From Sabellastarte sp. h YS-2021 (lineage: Eukaryota; Annelida; Polychaeta; Sabellida; Sabellidae), in contig OZ024938.1 of the NCBI GenBank assembly GCA_964017235.1, positions 60,751,816 through 60,815,815 of the forward strand: 64,000 nucleotides of DNA. The letters are read 5' to 3'. The notes below the pieces were generated by a model that worked only from the letters and a program-made list of their open reading frames with translations, had not been told where the DNA came from and did no database searches. This document shows, in pieces, positions 42,050 to 53,080 of this stretch (within the stretch, counting starts at the first letter, position 1; every line of letters starts with the position of its first letter). The position numbers were made by a program, and so were the translations under genes.

Positions 42050-42440
42050 CTGAATTTCAGCCACCATCTTGAATTTTGCAGAAATGGAAAATATCATTTA
42101 TCTCAAAAACTGTAAGAGATAGAGCGATTTCAGGCAAATTTTGTACCCTGAAGGTACTAAGTACTACTCCACTAGCACCTCTGAAAAATTTAGACTTTTC
42201 CAATTTTCGGCTGCCATCTTGAATTTTGGCAGAAATGGAAAATGTCATTTATCTCAAAAGCCGTAAGAGATAGAGCGATTTCAGGCAAATTTTGTACCCT
42301 GAGGGTACTAAGTTCTACTCCATTAGCACCTCTAAAAAATTTTAACTTTTCCGATTTTCGGCCGCCATCTTGAATTTTGACGGAAATGAAAAATATTGTT
42401 TAACTTGAAAACCATAAGAGACAGAGCTATTTCGGGCAAA
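42050..42440. repeat. 150 bp tandem repeat, about 2.5 units
   Basis: GCC(A/G)CCATCTTGAATTTT starts at about 42060, 42210 and 42361, spacing 150 and 151. Each unit has AGAGATAGAGCGATTTCAGG and TACCCTGA(A/G)GGTACTAAGT. Units agree better with each other than those at 40.6-42.0 kb, which suggests later expansion or conversion at this end of the host element. Confidence 0.8.
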
Positions 42441-42491
42441 GTTTTTATGGTTAGACTACCTCCATTTCTCCTTTATATCCGGCGGGAGATA

Positions 42492-44010
42492 AATGCCGTG
42501 GCAGTGGCCTTATTTTACGTTACATTAAAACTTTTGCATATATTAAACTAAACCATAGATCATAAGTTAGAAAATACATCCAAATTGTTGTAGTTTTCAA
42601 ATATTTCCCTTTTGTTAGCCATTCCATGAAAGACCATATAATTTTCCTTGGATGCGTAGCCATTCCTATTGCAAAGTGAAGATCCTTGGACATCTCAAAA
42701 ATGCCTGGCTAGAATTATGTGAAACTGAGTTTGATTGGTTTACCACCATAAGAATATTTTAGAAATAATGTTAATAAACGACTTTTTTGGCATATTATGA
42801 TTTTGTCACAATGATATAGTGTATCATTTTGGGATTTGTAAAGTTGCATTTAATTAACCAGTGTCATTGAAAATTATAAGAATATTACAGCACGGATTAA
42901 AACAATATTTCCTAAATATTCAGAAAGGTGCATGAATATTTTGTTTGTTTTTTTGATAAAAGTATAGTAATTGTAACACAACTGTACAATAGGAACTTGA
43001 ATAGTTTTATTATCAAGGACAATGACTTATTCTATGATCATTTTGTGGTTGAATTTGTTTGTGTACAATTTAAAACTTGACATTATATTTTTATCCTTTT
43101 CATTTAATTTTCATGATGATTTTGTGGAACAAAGCCTTCTTACAATGGTAATTAGCAAATAAAAATTGGAACAATTGTACTTATCTCTGAAATTTTAGTA
43201 CTTGCAAAGACTTTGCTTATTAAAATGATACACAGTTATTCTTGTTTTCTTTCTGATAGATACAAAAATGCTTAATGCTACCAATGGATAAACACATTTG
43301 CCACCTTCTCTATATTCTACTGAATAATGCTGAGCTGACATGTGATTACCATTTGCCTGTTGTCTATAGAATTGGACATTTTGCATAATTTGGGATATAT
43401 GTAGTATTTATACTGTGCAGGTATTGTTGTCACCCATGCTGTCAGGTTGGGCATTTGGGTGATCTCTCGGCCAAGCGGGTGGGCTGGTTCAGTATTACCT
43501 TGTCCCTGCTGTATGTCATAAACCACAACAGTAGGATGTTGCACCTTGATAGAGACATTGAGACACTGAGAGACACTGGTTAGGGGGTGAAGGTGTGCAA
43601 CATCACAGTATGCCCTTGATTTGACCTTTGACTTTGCCCTAATTAATTTGATCTTTAAAATCTTATCCGGAGCATATCTTTCAAACTGTAAGGTGTAGGA
43701 GGTTGATACTTGGTAGGGATATTGGTTAGGAAGTGTAGGTTAGCAATGTGCTCTCAAGCATGTTGACCTTTCACCTTGTCATAGCAATGCTGACCTTTAT
43801 AGTCTTTAGAAAGTTGACACTTCACATGAACATTGGCAGGGGGACAGGTGTAAGTGTACATTTTAACATCTAATCTCATGTAGTTCGTTGATTTTTCCCA
43901 AGGTTGTGGGATCTGGGCATCTCTGATGCTATTTTTTTAAACACAACATGTTTGTTGCTACCAGTTGCAGCATTTTAACCTTTTTTATGCTAGTGTTTCT
44001 ACTAATAAAC
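42492..44010. other. No gene recognised; one diverged repeat at its right end
   Basis: Nothing coding is visible. 43551-43860 contains GGTGTAGGAGGTTGATACTTGG, GATATTGGTTAGG and repeated TTTGACCTTTGAC blocks. Read in reverse, this is a diverged relative of the tandem repeat in GPCR intron 3 (21420-21780). Confidence 0.5.
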
Positions 44011-46024
44011 CAAATTTGAGCTCTCTATATGTAAAGTTTATCTGATTCAACAAGGCCATTCATACTTCAATAAATAAATAAATCTTCCAGTCCAAGATTT
44101 AACACCAAACTCAAATTCATTTACGGATACAGATATAATTTTCAAGATACTAGTGGCTAGTCTAATCAAGTATATCTCTGTGAAATGTCAGTGCTAAAAA
44201 TAAGAATTACTATTAGGCAAATGGTAAATGGACTACAAGATTGAATATGGTAAGGATTTAATTCCTTTGAGTCCATCTTTTGATGGAGACAAGACACTAT
44301 AAAAGGTGAATTGAAATTACTACAAAATAAGTCAGTGATACAAAACAAGTTGTCTATAGTGCAGCTTATTTTGTATTATCAACTTATTTTGTATCACCCT
44401 GAAACCTTGTCAAAATTCTGCGCACCGTTTTGTAAGATATTAAGTGAACTGCCGATAGTCGGTCAAGTAATACCAAATAAGGCAGTTTTACTACAAAATA
44501 AGTCAGTGATACAAAATAAGTCAGGTAATACTAAATAAGTCGCTGATACAAATTAAGTTGTTACATAAAGTTGCTAAATCATTTGATATTAATCCTCTGA
44601 ACATGGGATACTAGTATTTTCCATTTCACACATAATTTTCACAATAACAGGATGTTGTTAATTTACCTGGGAATCATCAAAAAGCTGAATAATCAGTGGT
44701 GAACTTACCAAATTGTATGTCAAATATTCGAGTTATTCCAGAAATTCCACAGGGTCTTACTTTTAACAGAATTATAAAACAATTTGACATCTCCAACTGT
44801 ACCAAATCTTGTCAGTATTGACCAAATTAACCCCAAAACCAGACACAAGTATATTCTGGTTCAGTACACCACTTGAAGTACCCTCTAATCAAAGGACTGG
44901 GTGGATACTCTTGTGGCCTTTTATGTGCTTTATTAAAGGGCAACAAAAATATAAAGACAGTTAGCCTTGCTGACAAAAATAAATAATAGAACTCGCCAAC
45001 ATATCACAAGATCTAATTTGTCAAAGAATGGCCTGTTTGTTTTTGCTAGTTCAGGGAGTGTTATCGTACTATAAATGTGGATTCTTGAATTCTGCACATT
45101 GTAATGCATATATCAAACATAAATTTTGGCTTCTTGTAACTGTGTAGAGACATTCAGTAGAAAATGAACAGGTAATTCAGTTGATAAGAGTTGGGTTTTG
45201 CTTCCCTTTAAAATTCAGTCATTTGGCAAGCAGGAGAGTTTACTCTTTAGGGTTATAAAATCGGCAGCAACTGATTAGGGACTATAAATGTTGTTTTTTT
45301 TTAGTATATTTCTAACTAGTGCTGTTGTCAATGCATATTTTCATCCAAAGAAATCCACATTATTAACCATAAATCAAATACAATTAAGGATTTTTTCTTG
45401 ACATTGTTCAGAGCCACTGCGGGCAGCAATATTATTTATATTTTGCTTTGGAAGAGGACATTACGGCTTCTAACTGAGGAACACTCATGATTGTGTCATC
45501 ATAAAATGTCCATATTGACTTTTTGGTTATAATTTTATTCACATAAGGCACTTTTGTCAGCCATCTGTTTGTGTCCATAACATCATCATCATTAGTGTAA
45601 CCATTTTGTTGTTGCTGCAAAAAAGTTCTCATCATTAAAGAAATGAGGTTTGAGTTTTGACATGTTACATTGAAGGAGGACATCATGATTTTATGAAGGA
45701 CCACTCATAACTGTGTGTTCATATGATCCTTGAATAAATCTTTTGTTCACAATATAATGCAAACACTTCGGCTTTATCAGTACCAGTTACCAGCATGTAT
45801 ATAAAACTATAGACTTTCACCAAGTCGTTTGGCCTTTTGTGTAATACATGGGTACTGTATGACTTCTGGAGAAACAGCCATCCCTGACAAAAAGTTTGTA
45901 TTTTCAGAGATTATCCCCCCGTTACTCCAGAATGATAGAGGTACAATGAACTCCTGTAAGTTTCCAATTGAAATGTAACTGTTTAATTCAATGATGAATA
46001 CCAATACAAAGACTTATAGTAAGT
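44011..46024 (+). repeat. 2,014 bp tandem duplication, unit 1
   Basis: The sequence from CAAATTTGAGCTCTC at 44011 to TTATAGTAAGT at 46024 is repeated immediately at 46025-48038. I compared the lines by eye and found essentially complete identity; one difference is ACAGGATGTTG (44651) against ACAGGATGCTG (46665). No gene is recognised inside. Contents are one ACTTATTTTGTAT-module repeat and, at the right end, a copy of the 1984-2180 repeat. The open frames (60-90 codons) are simply doubled with the unit. Confidence 0.93.
44316..44564 (-). repeat. ACTTATTTTGTAT-module repeat, copy 2
   Basis: The reverse complement matches copy 1 at 40187-40463 along its length, including the centre TTACAAAACGGTGCGCAGAATTTTGAC. 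Its right end carries TTAGTATTACCTGACTTATTTTGTATCACTGACTTATTTTGTAGT in complement. It has been doubled with the 2 kb unit (copy at 46330-46578). Confidence 0.8.
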
Positions 46025-48038
46025 CAAATTTGAGCTCTCTATATGTAAAGTTTATCTGATTCAACAAGGCCATTCATACTTCAATAAATAAATAAATCTT
46101 CCAGTCCAAGATTTAACACCAAACTCAAATTCATTTACGGATACAGATATAATTTTCAAGATACTAGTGGCTAGTCTAATCAAGTATATCTCTGTGAAAT
46201 GTCAGTGCTAAAAATAAGAATTACTATTAGGCAAATGGTAAATGGACTACAAGATTGAATATGGTAAGGATTTAATTCCTTTGAGTCCATCTTTTGATGG
46301 AGACAAGACACTATAAAAGGTGAATTGAAATTACTACAAAATAAGTCAGTGATACAAAACAAGTTGTCTATAGTGCAGCTTATTTTGTATTATCAACTTA
46401 TTTTGTATCACCCTGAAACCTTGTCAAAATTCTGCGCACCGTTTTGTAAGATATTAAGTGAACTGCCGATAGTCGGTCAAGTAATACCAAATAAGGCAGT
46501 TTTACTACAAAATAAGTCAGTGATACAAAATAAGTCAGGTAATACTAAATAAGTCGCTGATACAAATTAAGTTGTTACATAAAGTTGCTAAATCATTTGA
46601 TATTAATCCTCTGAACATGGGATACTAGTATTTTCCATTTCACACATAATTTTCACAATAACAGGATGCTGTTAATTTACCTGGGAATCATCAAAAAGCT
46701 GAATAATCAGTGGTGAACTTACCAAATTGTATGTCAAATATTCGAGTTATTCCAGAAATTCCACAGGGTCTTACTTTTAACAGAATTATAAAACAATTTG
46801 ACATCTCCAACTGTACCAAATCTTGTCAGTATTGACCAAATTAACCCCAAAACCAGACACAAGTATATTCTGGTTCAGTACACCACTTGAAGTACCCTCT
46901 AATCAAAGGACTGGGTGGATACTCTTGTGGCCTTTTATGTGCTTTATTAAAGGGCAACAAAAATATAAAGACAGTTAGCCTTGCTGACAAAAATAAATAA
47001 TAGAACTCGCCAACATATCACAAGATCTAATTTGTCAAAGAATGGCCTGTTTGTTTTTGCTAGTTCAGGGAGTGTTATCGTACTATAAATGTGGATTCTT
47101 GAATTCTGCACATTGTAATGCATATATCAAACATAAATTTTGGCTTCTTGTAACTGTGTAGAGACATTCAGTAGAAAATGAACAGGTAATTCAGTTGATA
47201 AGAGTTGGGTTTTGCTTCCCTTTAAAATTCAGTCATTTGGCAAGCAGGAGAGTTTACTCTTTAGGGTTATAAAATCGGCAGCAACTGATTAGGGACTATA
47301 AATGTTGTTTTTTTTTAGTATATTTCTAACTAGTGCTGTTGTCAATGCATATTTTCATCCAAAGAAATCCACATTATTAACCATAAATCAAATACAATTA
47401 AGGATTTTTTCTTGACATTGTTCAGAGCCACTGCGGGCAGCAATATTATTTATATTTTGCTTTGGAAGAGGACATTACGGCTTCTAACTGAGGAACACTC
47501 ATGATTGTGTCATCATAAAATGTCCATATTGACTTTTTGGTTATAATTTTATTCACATAAGGCACTTTTGTCAGCCATCTGTTTGTGTCCATAACATCAT
47601 CATCATTAGTGTAACCATTTTGTTGTTGCTGCAAAAAAGTTCTCATCATTAAAGAAATGAGGTTTGAGTTTTGACATGTTACATTGAAGGAGGACATCAT
47701 GATTTTATGAAGGACCACTCATAACTGTGTGTTCATATGATCCTTGAATAAATCTTTTGTTCACAATATAATGCAAACACTTCGGCTTTATCAGTACCAG
47801 TTACCAGCATGTATATAAAACTATAGACTTTCACCAAGTCGTTTGGCCTTTTGTGTAATACATGGGTACTGTATGACTTCTGGAGAAACAGCCATCCCTG
47901 ACAAAAAGTTTGTATTTTCAGAGATTATCCCCCCGTTACTCCAGAATGATAGAGGTACAATGAACTCCTGTAAGTTTCCAATTGAAATGTAACTGTTTAA
48001 TTCAATGATGAATACCAATACAAAGACTTATAGTAAGT
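46025..48038 (+). repeat. 2,014 bp tandem duplication, unit 2
   Basis: Second, nearly identical copy of 44011-46024. The join shows a single shared C and no long homology: unit 1 ends GTAAGT, and unit 2 opens CAAATTTG. After unit 2 the sequence continues GTAAGTCTAATG. This looks like a recent simple tandem duplication, or an assembly artefact from two haplotypes. Confidence 0.93.
46330..46578 (-). repeat. ACTTATTTTGTAT-module repeat, copy 3
   Basis: Copy of 44316-44564 created by the tandem duplication, not by an independent insertion, since its whole 2 kb context is duplicated with it. Confidence 0.85.
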
Positions 48039-48827
48039 CTAATGAAACAATAATATTTTATAAACAATAGTAATACTGTACACAGCTAAGATCTTAGCAT
48101 TACATAAATGGCCACCAGTTATGTTGACACTTAATTTTTCATTTATAACTTCCTATCTATTTTCTACCTTTTAAGTTTCTATTACTTTTTCGTACACAGG
48201 AGTGTGTATGGATGAAAAAGTACAAAACAAATATATACAATAACTGTTTTACGAGAAAAACAGAGGAATGAACAGAGAACTTTGCAAGGAACATCAGAAC
48301 TTATAATAATGGAAGTAATTACATATCTACACGAATTGCATTTTGCTACTTCAAGTTTAAGAAGTTGTAAAATATTGCATAAACACCTCACTCAACTATT
48401 GTGAAACTGATACTATTCTCTATTTTTTTTATATAAAAATACATAGATCCTTGAGATTACATGAAAAACTAGAACCTGGTGAATTGTTAATTTTATGAAA
48501 ATCTTACTGTTGTACAGACAAGGTGGGAAACATGTAAGGTTCCTATTGCATCTCATAATTTGACCTGCTACCTTTATATATTCACACACATAGAAGACTC
48601 AAAAACCATTGATTGCCATATTTAGTGTTAGTTGTTATAATACTGTTAGCTGATGCTTCATTGAGAAATTTGTTTGACCTCTTGAACAATTGCACAGTAG
48701 TGGGACTTATCTTCGCAGATTTGCGATAGTTCCATCGTCATGCGGGGATAGTTTTTCAAGAGAAAAAGTTAGGAATTCACAAAACAAAAGTTAGGAATGT
48801 TCAGTTTCATCATTTCTTACTTGAAAT
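48039..48827. other. No gene recognised
   Basis: AT-rich. Open frames of at most 69 codons have no motif. No element ends were found. Confidence 0.5.
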
Positions 48828-49440
48828 CTAATGCCCCTGTTCCACCAAAGGATTAAGCCCTGATTGGTCCTTGGACACTTAATCCTTGAGAGTCTGTGAA
48901 AAAAACATGAATAATGGACGGGGAAATGTAATCTGCATCCAGTTCTGCGATTGTCCTCAGGAAGCCTCAGACAAGTCACGTTTGTGATATGATTCAGCAT
49001 CGATCCTGTTGCGGATATACTGACTGGGTCTCAGACCGGTCTGAGGCCACCTCAGGCCTCCTGGGACTACTGACAGATTTCCTCAAACAGCAATAGCTGA
49101 TTTCTGTTTTTCTTTTTGCATGATGGGTCGGGGATGGTTCTGGGACTAAGGGTAACGCGTCCTGGCATTAAGAGTCCAAGGACGCCTCAGACAACACAGG
49201 ATTGTGTAATTTAGGTCTGAGGAGGCCTCAGGAAGCCTGAGACTGTTGAATTTGTGGGTAGGGGGGGGGAGTGGATCGGTTACAGTCGTAGAAAATATCA
49301 AACATGTTTGGTTTTTATACAGACCACAACAGATCCAAAGAGACTCAAGCAGACTGTCCAGAACTCTGAATCCAATCACCAAAAAACCTTAATCGTGAGC
49401 CTTAGTCTTGTGGTGGAACAGTCGCATAAGTTAGAAATGA
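48828..49440. mobile_element. 0.6 kb element with terminal inverted repeats
   Basis: CTAATGCCCCTGTTCCACCAAAGGATTAAGCC at the left pairs with GGCTCA-region sequence GCCTTAGTCTTGTGGTGGAACAGTCGCATAAG at the right. The middle is rich in palindromes such as CTCAGACCGGTCTGAGGC and GGAGGCCTCAGGAAGCCTGAG. No coding frame. A partial copy in opposite orientation lies at 30102-30571 in GPCR intron 2. Superfamily unknown; no clear target duplication. Confidence 0.7.
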
Positions 49441-50093
49441 TCTAAGTATTGTTGTAGAATACGGCTCCAGGTGTAGTACTGCTATTCAAGAAGACACTTC
49501 TAAAAAATCCTTCTAAAAATTCTAGATCCAGAATTAGTTGTGGATTATTCCAACAACTAAATCAGCTCAAAGATCTATTTCGAAAATTTGATGTAAATTT
49601 CAGCTGTAGGTGTTTTCATAATATTGCTAACGTTCAAAAAGTACAAAGAGAATCCAACAAGGACATAACCCAACCCCACCAGATCCCCCACCCCCATCGG
49701 CGGGGGTAGTAATCTTAGAACTGGACTATAAGCCAGCCGAATTCACACAAAATACATAAAACATCTTGAATATTAAGGGAAAGTAAAGGTGTATGGTTTC
49801 ATTTATTCTTAACATATTGCAGTACCATGTGGACTGTTCCCAAAAAGCAGCAGAGAGGTAATAGCATCATTATTCAATAAAGATATAATGACAGGATTTA
49901 GGGATTTTAGTTTAACAAAAATGACACTTTGATGGTATTTATCAGATATATGGGTGTTGTTTATATATGAAATTAAAGCTTCTGTTGGGATTTAGTTAAT
50001 GGTATCACATTAGGAGTTTCTGGCAACACATTTGGCTCAAGTTTAAGAATTACATTTACCAAAATAGTTATAAAGATGACGTCAAATTCAACA
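49441..50093. other. No gene recognised
   Basis: A short CACCCCCATCGGCGGGGGT inverted pair near 49690 is the only structure noticed. No exon or element ends were found. Confidence 0.45.
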
Positions 50094-51170
50094 AATAGAT
50101 AGATAGATAGATATTTTATTTTTGTGTCACATGTTATACATTAACAACATACAATTACACAAATTACATTAATACAGACATCCAGCCTATGAAGGCTTAT
50201 GAGACACAGTTAAAAATTTATTTAGTTTTCAGTAGGAGTATATATTTCAAAAATTACAACTGAGGATATATTTTGCAGTTAAATTTACAATAGTTGGGTG
50301 ACTGAGTAGAATTTCTAACTTAGAACTATCATTAAGCGTTAAAAAATGTTTCTCAGTTTTACAAACTTCTAACATAATTTTTTTTCTTTCTGAATAAAAC
50401 CCTGCACAATACAATAAAACATGTAATTCATCATCTATTGAGCCACAATTACATCTTTGACAAAGAGGTTTATCTTTGGGAATATTTCTGTACCTGCCAC
50501 TGTCTACTTTTATTTTGTTGAAGGTGGAACTGCGTAATTTTGCAATAACAGATCTGTAGTTTCTATTTTTACAACTAGAAATATAGCTCTTTTCTTCTAA
50601 AGTAAATGTTGACTCAAATTTGTTATAATGTTCTAACCTTGTCATTATGTCTGCATTTTTAGATAGGTTTACTTTAAATGTTATATCTAAATGTTTTTTA
50701 ATATTTTCAAGTATATAGTTTAATGGTAAGTTGATTTCATTTTCAGTTTCAAAAATTTGTGACATATTTGCCTAACTGAAAAGAGATTGAACACTTCTTT
50801 TCCACTGAGTTTTGTCTAAACTGAATATTTGTTTAGGTAATCTGTTGTCAGGAAGGTTAATAATGTGGTACCAGAACCTAACCATCTCAAGCTTTTGACG
50901 TATGTTGGGTGGGGTCCAGCCAAGTTCAAAATATAAAAATGGGATAGGTGTTTGTTTTCCCACACCCAGAATTGTTCTCATTGCCTTGTGTTGTATAATA
51001 TCACACTTGTTATACAGAGGGCCACCCCATATACCTGCACCGTAGTCCATAATCTTGCAAACTGTGGCTTCATATACCTCCTTATAGACTTTTGGTTGAA
51101 ATCCATTGACAGAATAGTGCTTATGAACCAAACTACCTAGAGAACGACAAATATATGTCAATCAAATCAG
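50094..51170 (-). mobile_element. LINE 3' fragment: RT thumb, C-terminal zinc motif and (TCTA)n tail
   Basis: Minus-strand frame 51161-50247 reads as the C-terminal part of a non-LTR retrotransposon ORF2. Thumb-like sequence MDYGAGIWGG and FELGWTPPNIRQKLEM is followed by a CQRCNCG ... DDELHVLLYC motif, the CCHC-like finger typical of the end of many LINE ORF2 proteins. The frame ends ILSCNF at 50247. A single in-frame TAG at 50772-50774 splits it, and an in-frame TGA at 51162-51164 closes it upstream, where the copy appears 5'-truncated. The 3' UTR ends in a TCTATCTATCTATCTA microsatellite (50096-50112), a usual LINE tail. The exact clade (Nimb, I or RTE-like) is uncertain. Confidence 0.8.
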
Positions 51171-51574
51171 ACAAGTAGTTTTCAAAGGAGAGACACATTT
51201 TTTTTGTATATGGTAAGTTACTATAGTTTTTCTGTGTTGCACAGTTGGGACACTTTTAACTCAGACACATAAAGGCTATTCACTCTTGATAAAATAACTG
51301 TACTACCCATTTTCCAATAATATACAGGTGCTTATGTAATATAAATGACCAAACAACCCTGCTTTTGATGTTATTTCTATGTTATTCCCGAGGTACAAAT
51401 ACTGAGATGTCAGCCAGTGCTGATACCCAACAACATCACTGAAATATTTGTACCCTTATGCAAAGTAATATTCTAGCTATTTTTATGTCATGTCTTTGTT
51501 TAACATAACAAAGTATTATTATAAAACATCAGTGAATTCAGGAAATCATAAAAAATACTTTTACCTTTGATTTA

Positions 51575-51833
51575 TGTGGATGAAATGCGTATGTAATAGC
51601 AGATGAATTCAGTTGAAGGGGAGGTAGGAAATTCGAACACATGGAACGTCACCTTTAGCCCTGGTTTTGGGACGACCTACAAAAAAGACAATATAATATG
51701 CAAATTAACTTCCTGTGGGGTGATACTGAGAAATTCTGGCAGTAGACAATCTCCCGCCAAATTTACTTTAAAGCCTCCAGCAACATGTTTTACAATCAGT
51801 TGTGGGGTTGAAAGCCAGAAATTCATACAATTG
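51575..51833 (+). repeat. Ngaro split direct repeat A1
   Basis: 259 bp from TGTGGATGAAATGCG to CATACAATTG, repeated as A2 at 57057-57315 with a single difference (AGATGAATTC against AGACGAATTC). The left border of the element is set by where the match begins. Confidence 0.95.
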
Positions 51834-51913
51834 TTGAATGTGGAGCTGCCAAGCCGTTGTTATAAAATAAACAGACAAATACGTGGCAGAGTCGAGATTC
51901 AGCCATTTAGGAT

Positions 51914-52911
51914 ATGGCATCAAAGAATAAATCTACGAAGAAACAAGGGGACAAAAAGAATGCGAGTAAAACAACCGATGATATACAACTCGAGGCGAGT
52001 GTGGGAAATGAAGAAAGAAATACGTCCATTGCACAGAAGTTAGATCTCTTGCTGGAGGTTGTGAATGGACTAAACACCAGGATACAAGAACAAGACGAGA
52101 GATTGCAGAAGCAAGAGTGAGTTTGAGGGACGTCTCAGCCTTACCTTCCGCACACAGTTCACCAAAGGCGAAGACAACCCCAGATCGTGTACCGTCATTT
52201 GAAGAACTTAAGAACGATTCGAAGGTGCAAGCCGAAGTAGATAGGAGGTTGCAGGCATACCACAATGCTTCACGAGTAGACTACACGGGTAAGTCAAATA
52301 CTGCTATTAAGTCGGGAAGGTTTAGGGCTGGGGTAGCTCGTATCAAAAACCCAATTAGTTGGCCACAAGACTTCTGCTCTGTCAATACAGGCTCCAAACA
52401 ACCTACGTACGATGAAATGTCTCTAGAACAGTGGGTACAAGGAATAATGCATTGTATTTTAGAACAATCTGAGAATAAAATTAGGGAGAATATGATGATT
52501 TATTTCACCTTTCTTATGCAAGATGCAATTGAATTATCAGCTTCCACGGCGCGTAAAGCTCATGCTGCAGTATTGCAGGAATTAGAGCGGGGCAAGGTCG
52601 ATTGGGAAAATCTAGAAGCGATTGAAAAAATCAAAAATAGGCATACACAAAGAATTGTACAGGTGAACAAAGGTACTAGTGGACCTGGAATTCAAACTCA
52701 ATGTTGTCAGCATTTTAACAAAGGTCAATGTAGATTCGACAATGAGCACATGTCAAACAATACGTTGTACCAACACCATTGCTCGTACTGTTGGAAAGAA
52801 ACACAAAAGAAATACGACCACCCAATGTGTAGATGCTTAAGGATAAAAAATGCGCAAGGGGGGCAAAAGAACGAAGTCGTGAAGCCAAAACAGACAGAGC
52901 AGAAGGTTTAG
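51914..52911 (+). other. Ngaro Gag-like region
   Basis: The first part encodes a Lys/Glu-rich segment with a likely coiled coil (LDLLLEVVNGLNTRIQEQDE). The remainder is a mostly helical, charged protein ending in a Cys/His cluster: CQHFNKGQCRF, then HHCSYCWKE, then HPMCRC. Such a finger cluster at the end of ORF1 is characteristic of DIRS/Ngaro Gag proteins and is presumed to bind the element's RNA. As a virus-like fossil it is described only by its parts. Confidence 0.8.
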
Positions 52912-53080
52912 CATTCTAAAACAACTACCTAGTAAAAATGTCGAGGAACAAAAATGTTACAGAAGTTCCTGTGACTATGAAAACGGTACAAGTGTAAAGA
53001 AAAAATGTATTACAAACAGTAATGATGAAATATGCATATACATTGTTGATAAAAAGCATACTAGTTATTGTGAATGTAAT

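Larger units (their letters stand above)
40536..42491. mobile_element. Pearl-like element: CTCCCGCCGG inverted ends around ~150 bp tandem units
   Basis: TATCTCCCGCCGG at 40536-40548 is mirrored by CCGGCGGGAGATA at 42479-42491. After a (TG)n/GTGCGTG stretch the interior consists of diverged tandem units: the landmark TCAAATATGTTGTTCA recurs near 41061, 41227, 41381, 41546, 41682, 41836 and 41982, averaging about 153 bp. A second, better-conserved set occupies 42050-42440. There is no coding frame. Bivalve 'Pearl' elements have this plan (microsatellite, tandem core of about 160 bp, fixed flanks) and are regarded as Helentron-related. That assignment is an inference, because clear inverted termini are not the usual Pearl description. 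SINE A at 40774-41009 is a later insertion. Confidence 0.65.

Noticed and set aside
44166-48018. Four pairs of identical short open frames
   Set aside because: Duplicated only because the 2,014 bp unit is duplicated; identical at the DNA level, so protein conservation is no evidence of coding.
51603-52043. 146-codon plus frame and 110-codon minus frame over the start of the Ngaro element
   Set aside because: They run across the A1 repeat and the Gag-like region in other frames and do not match any known part.
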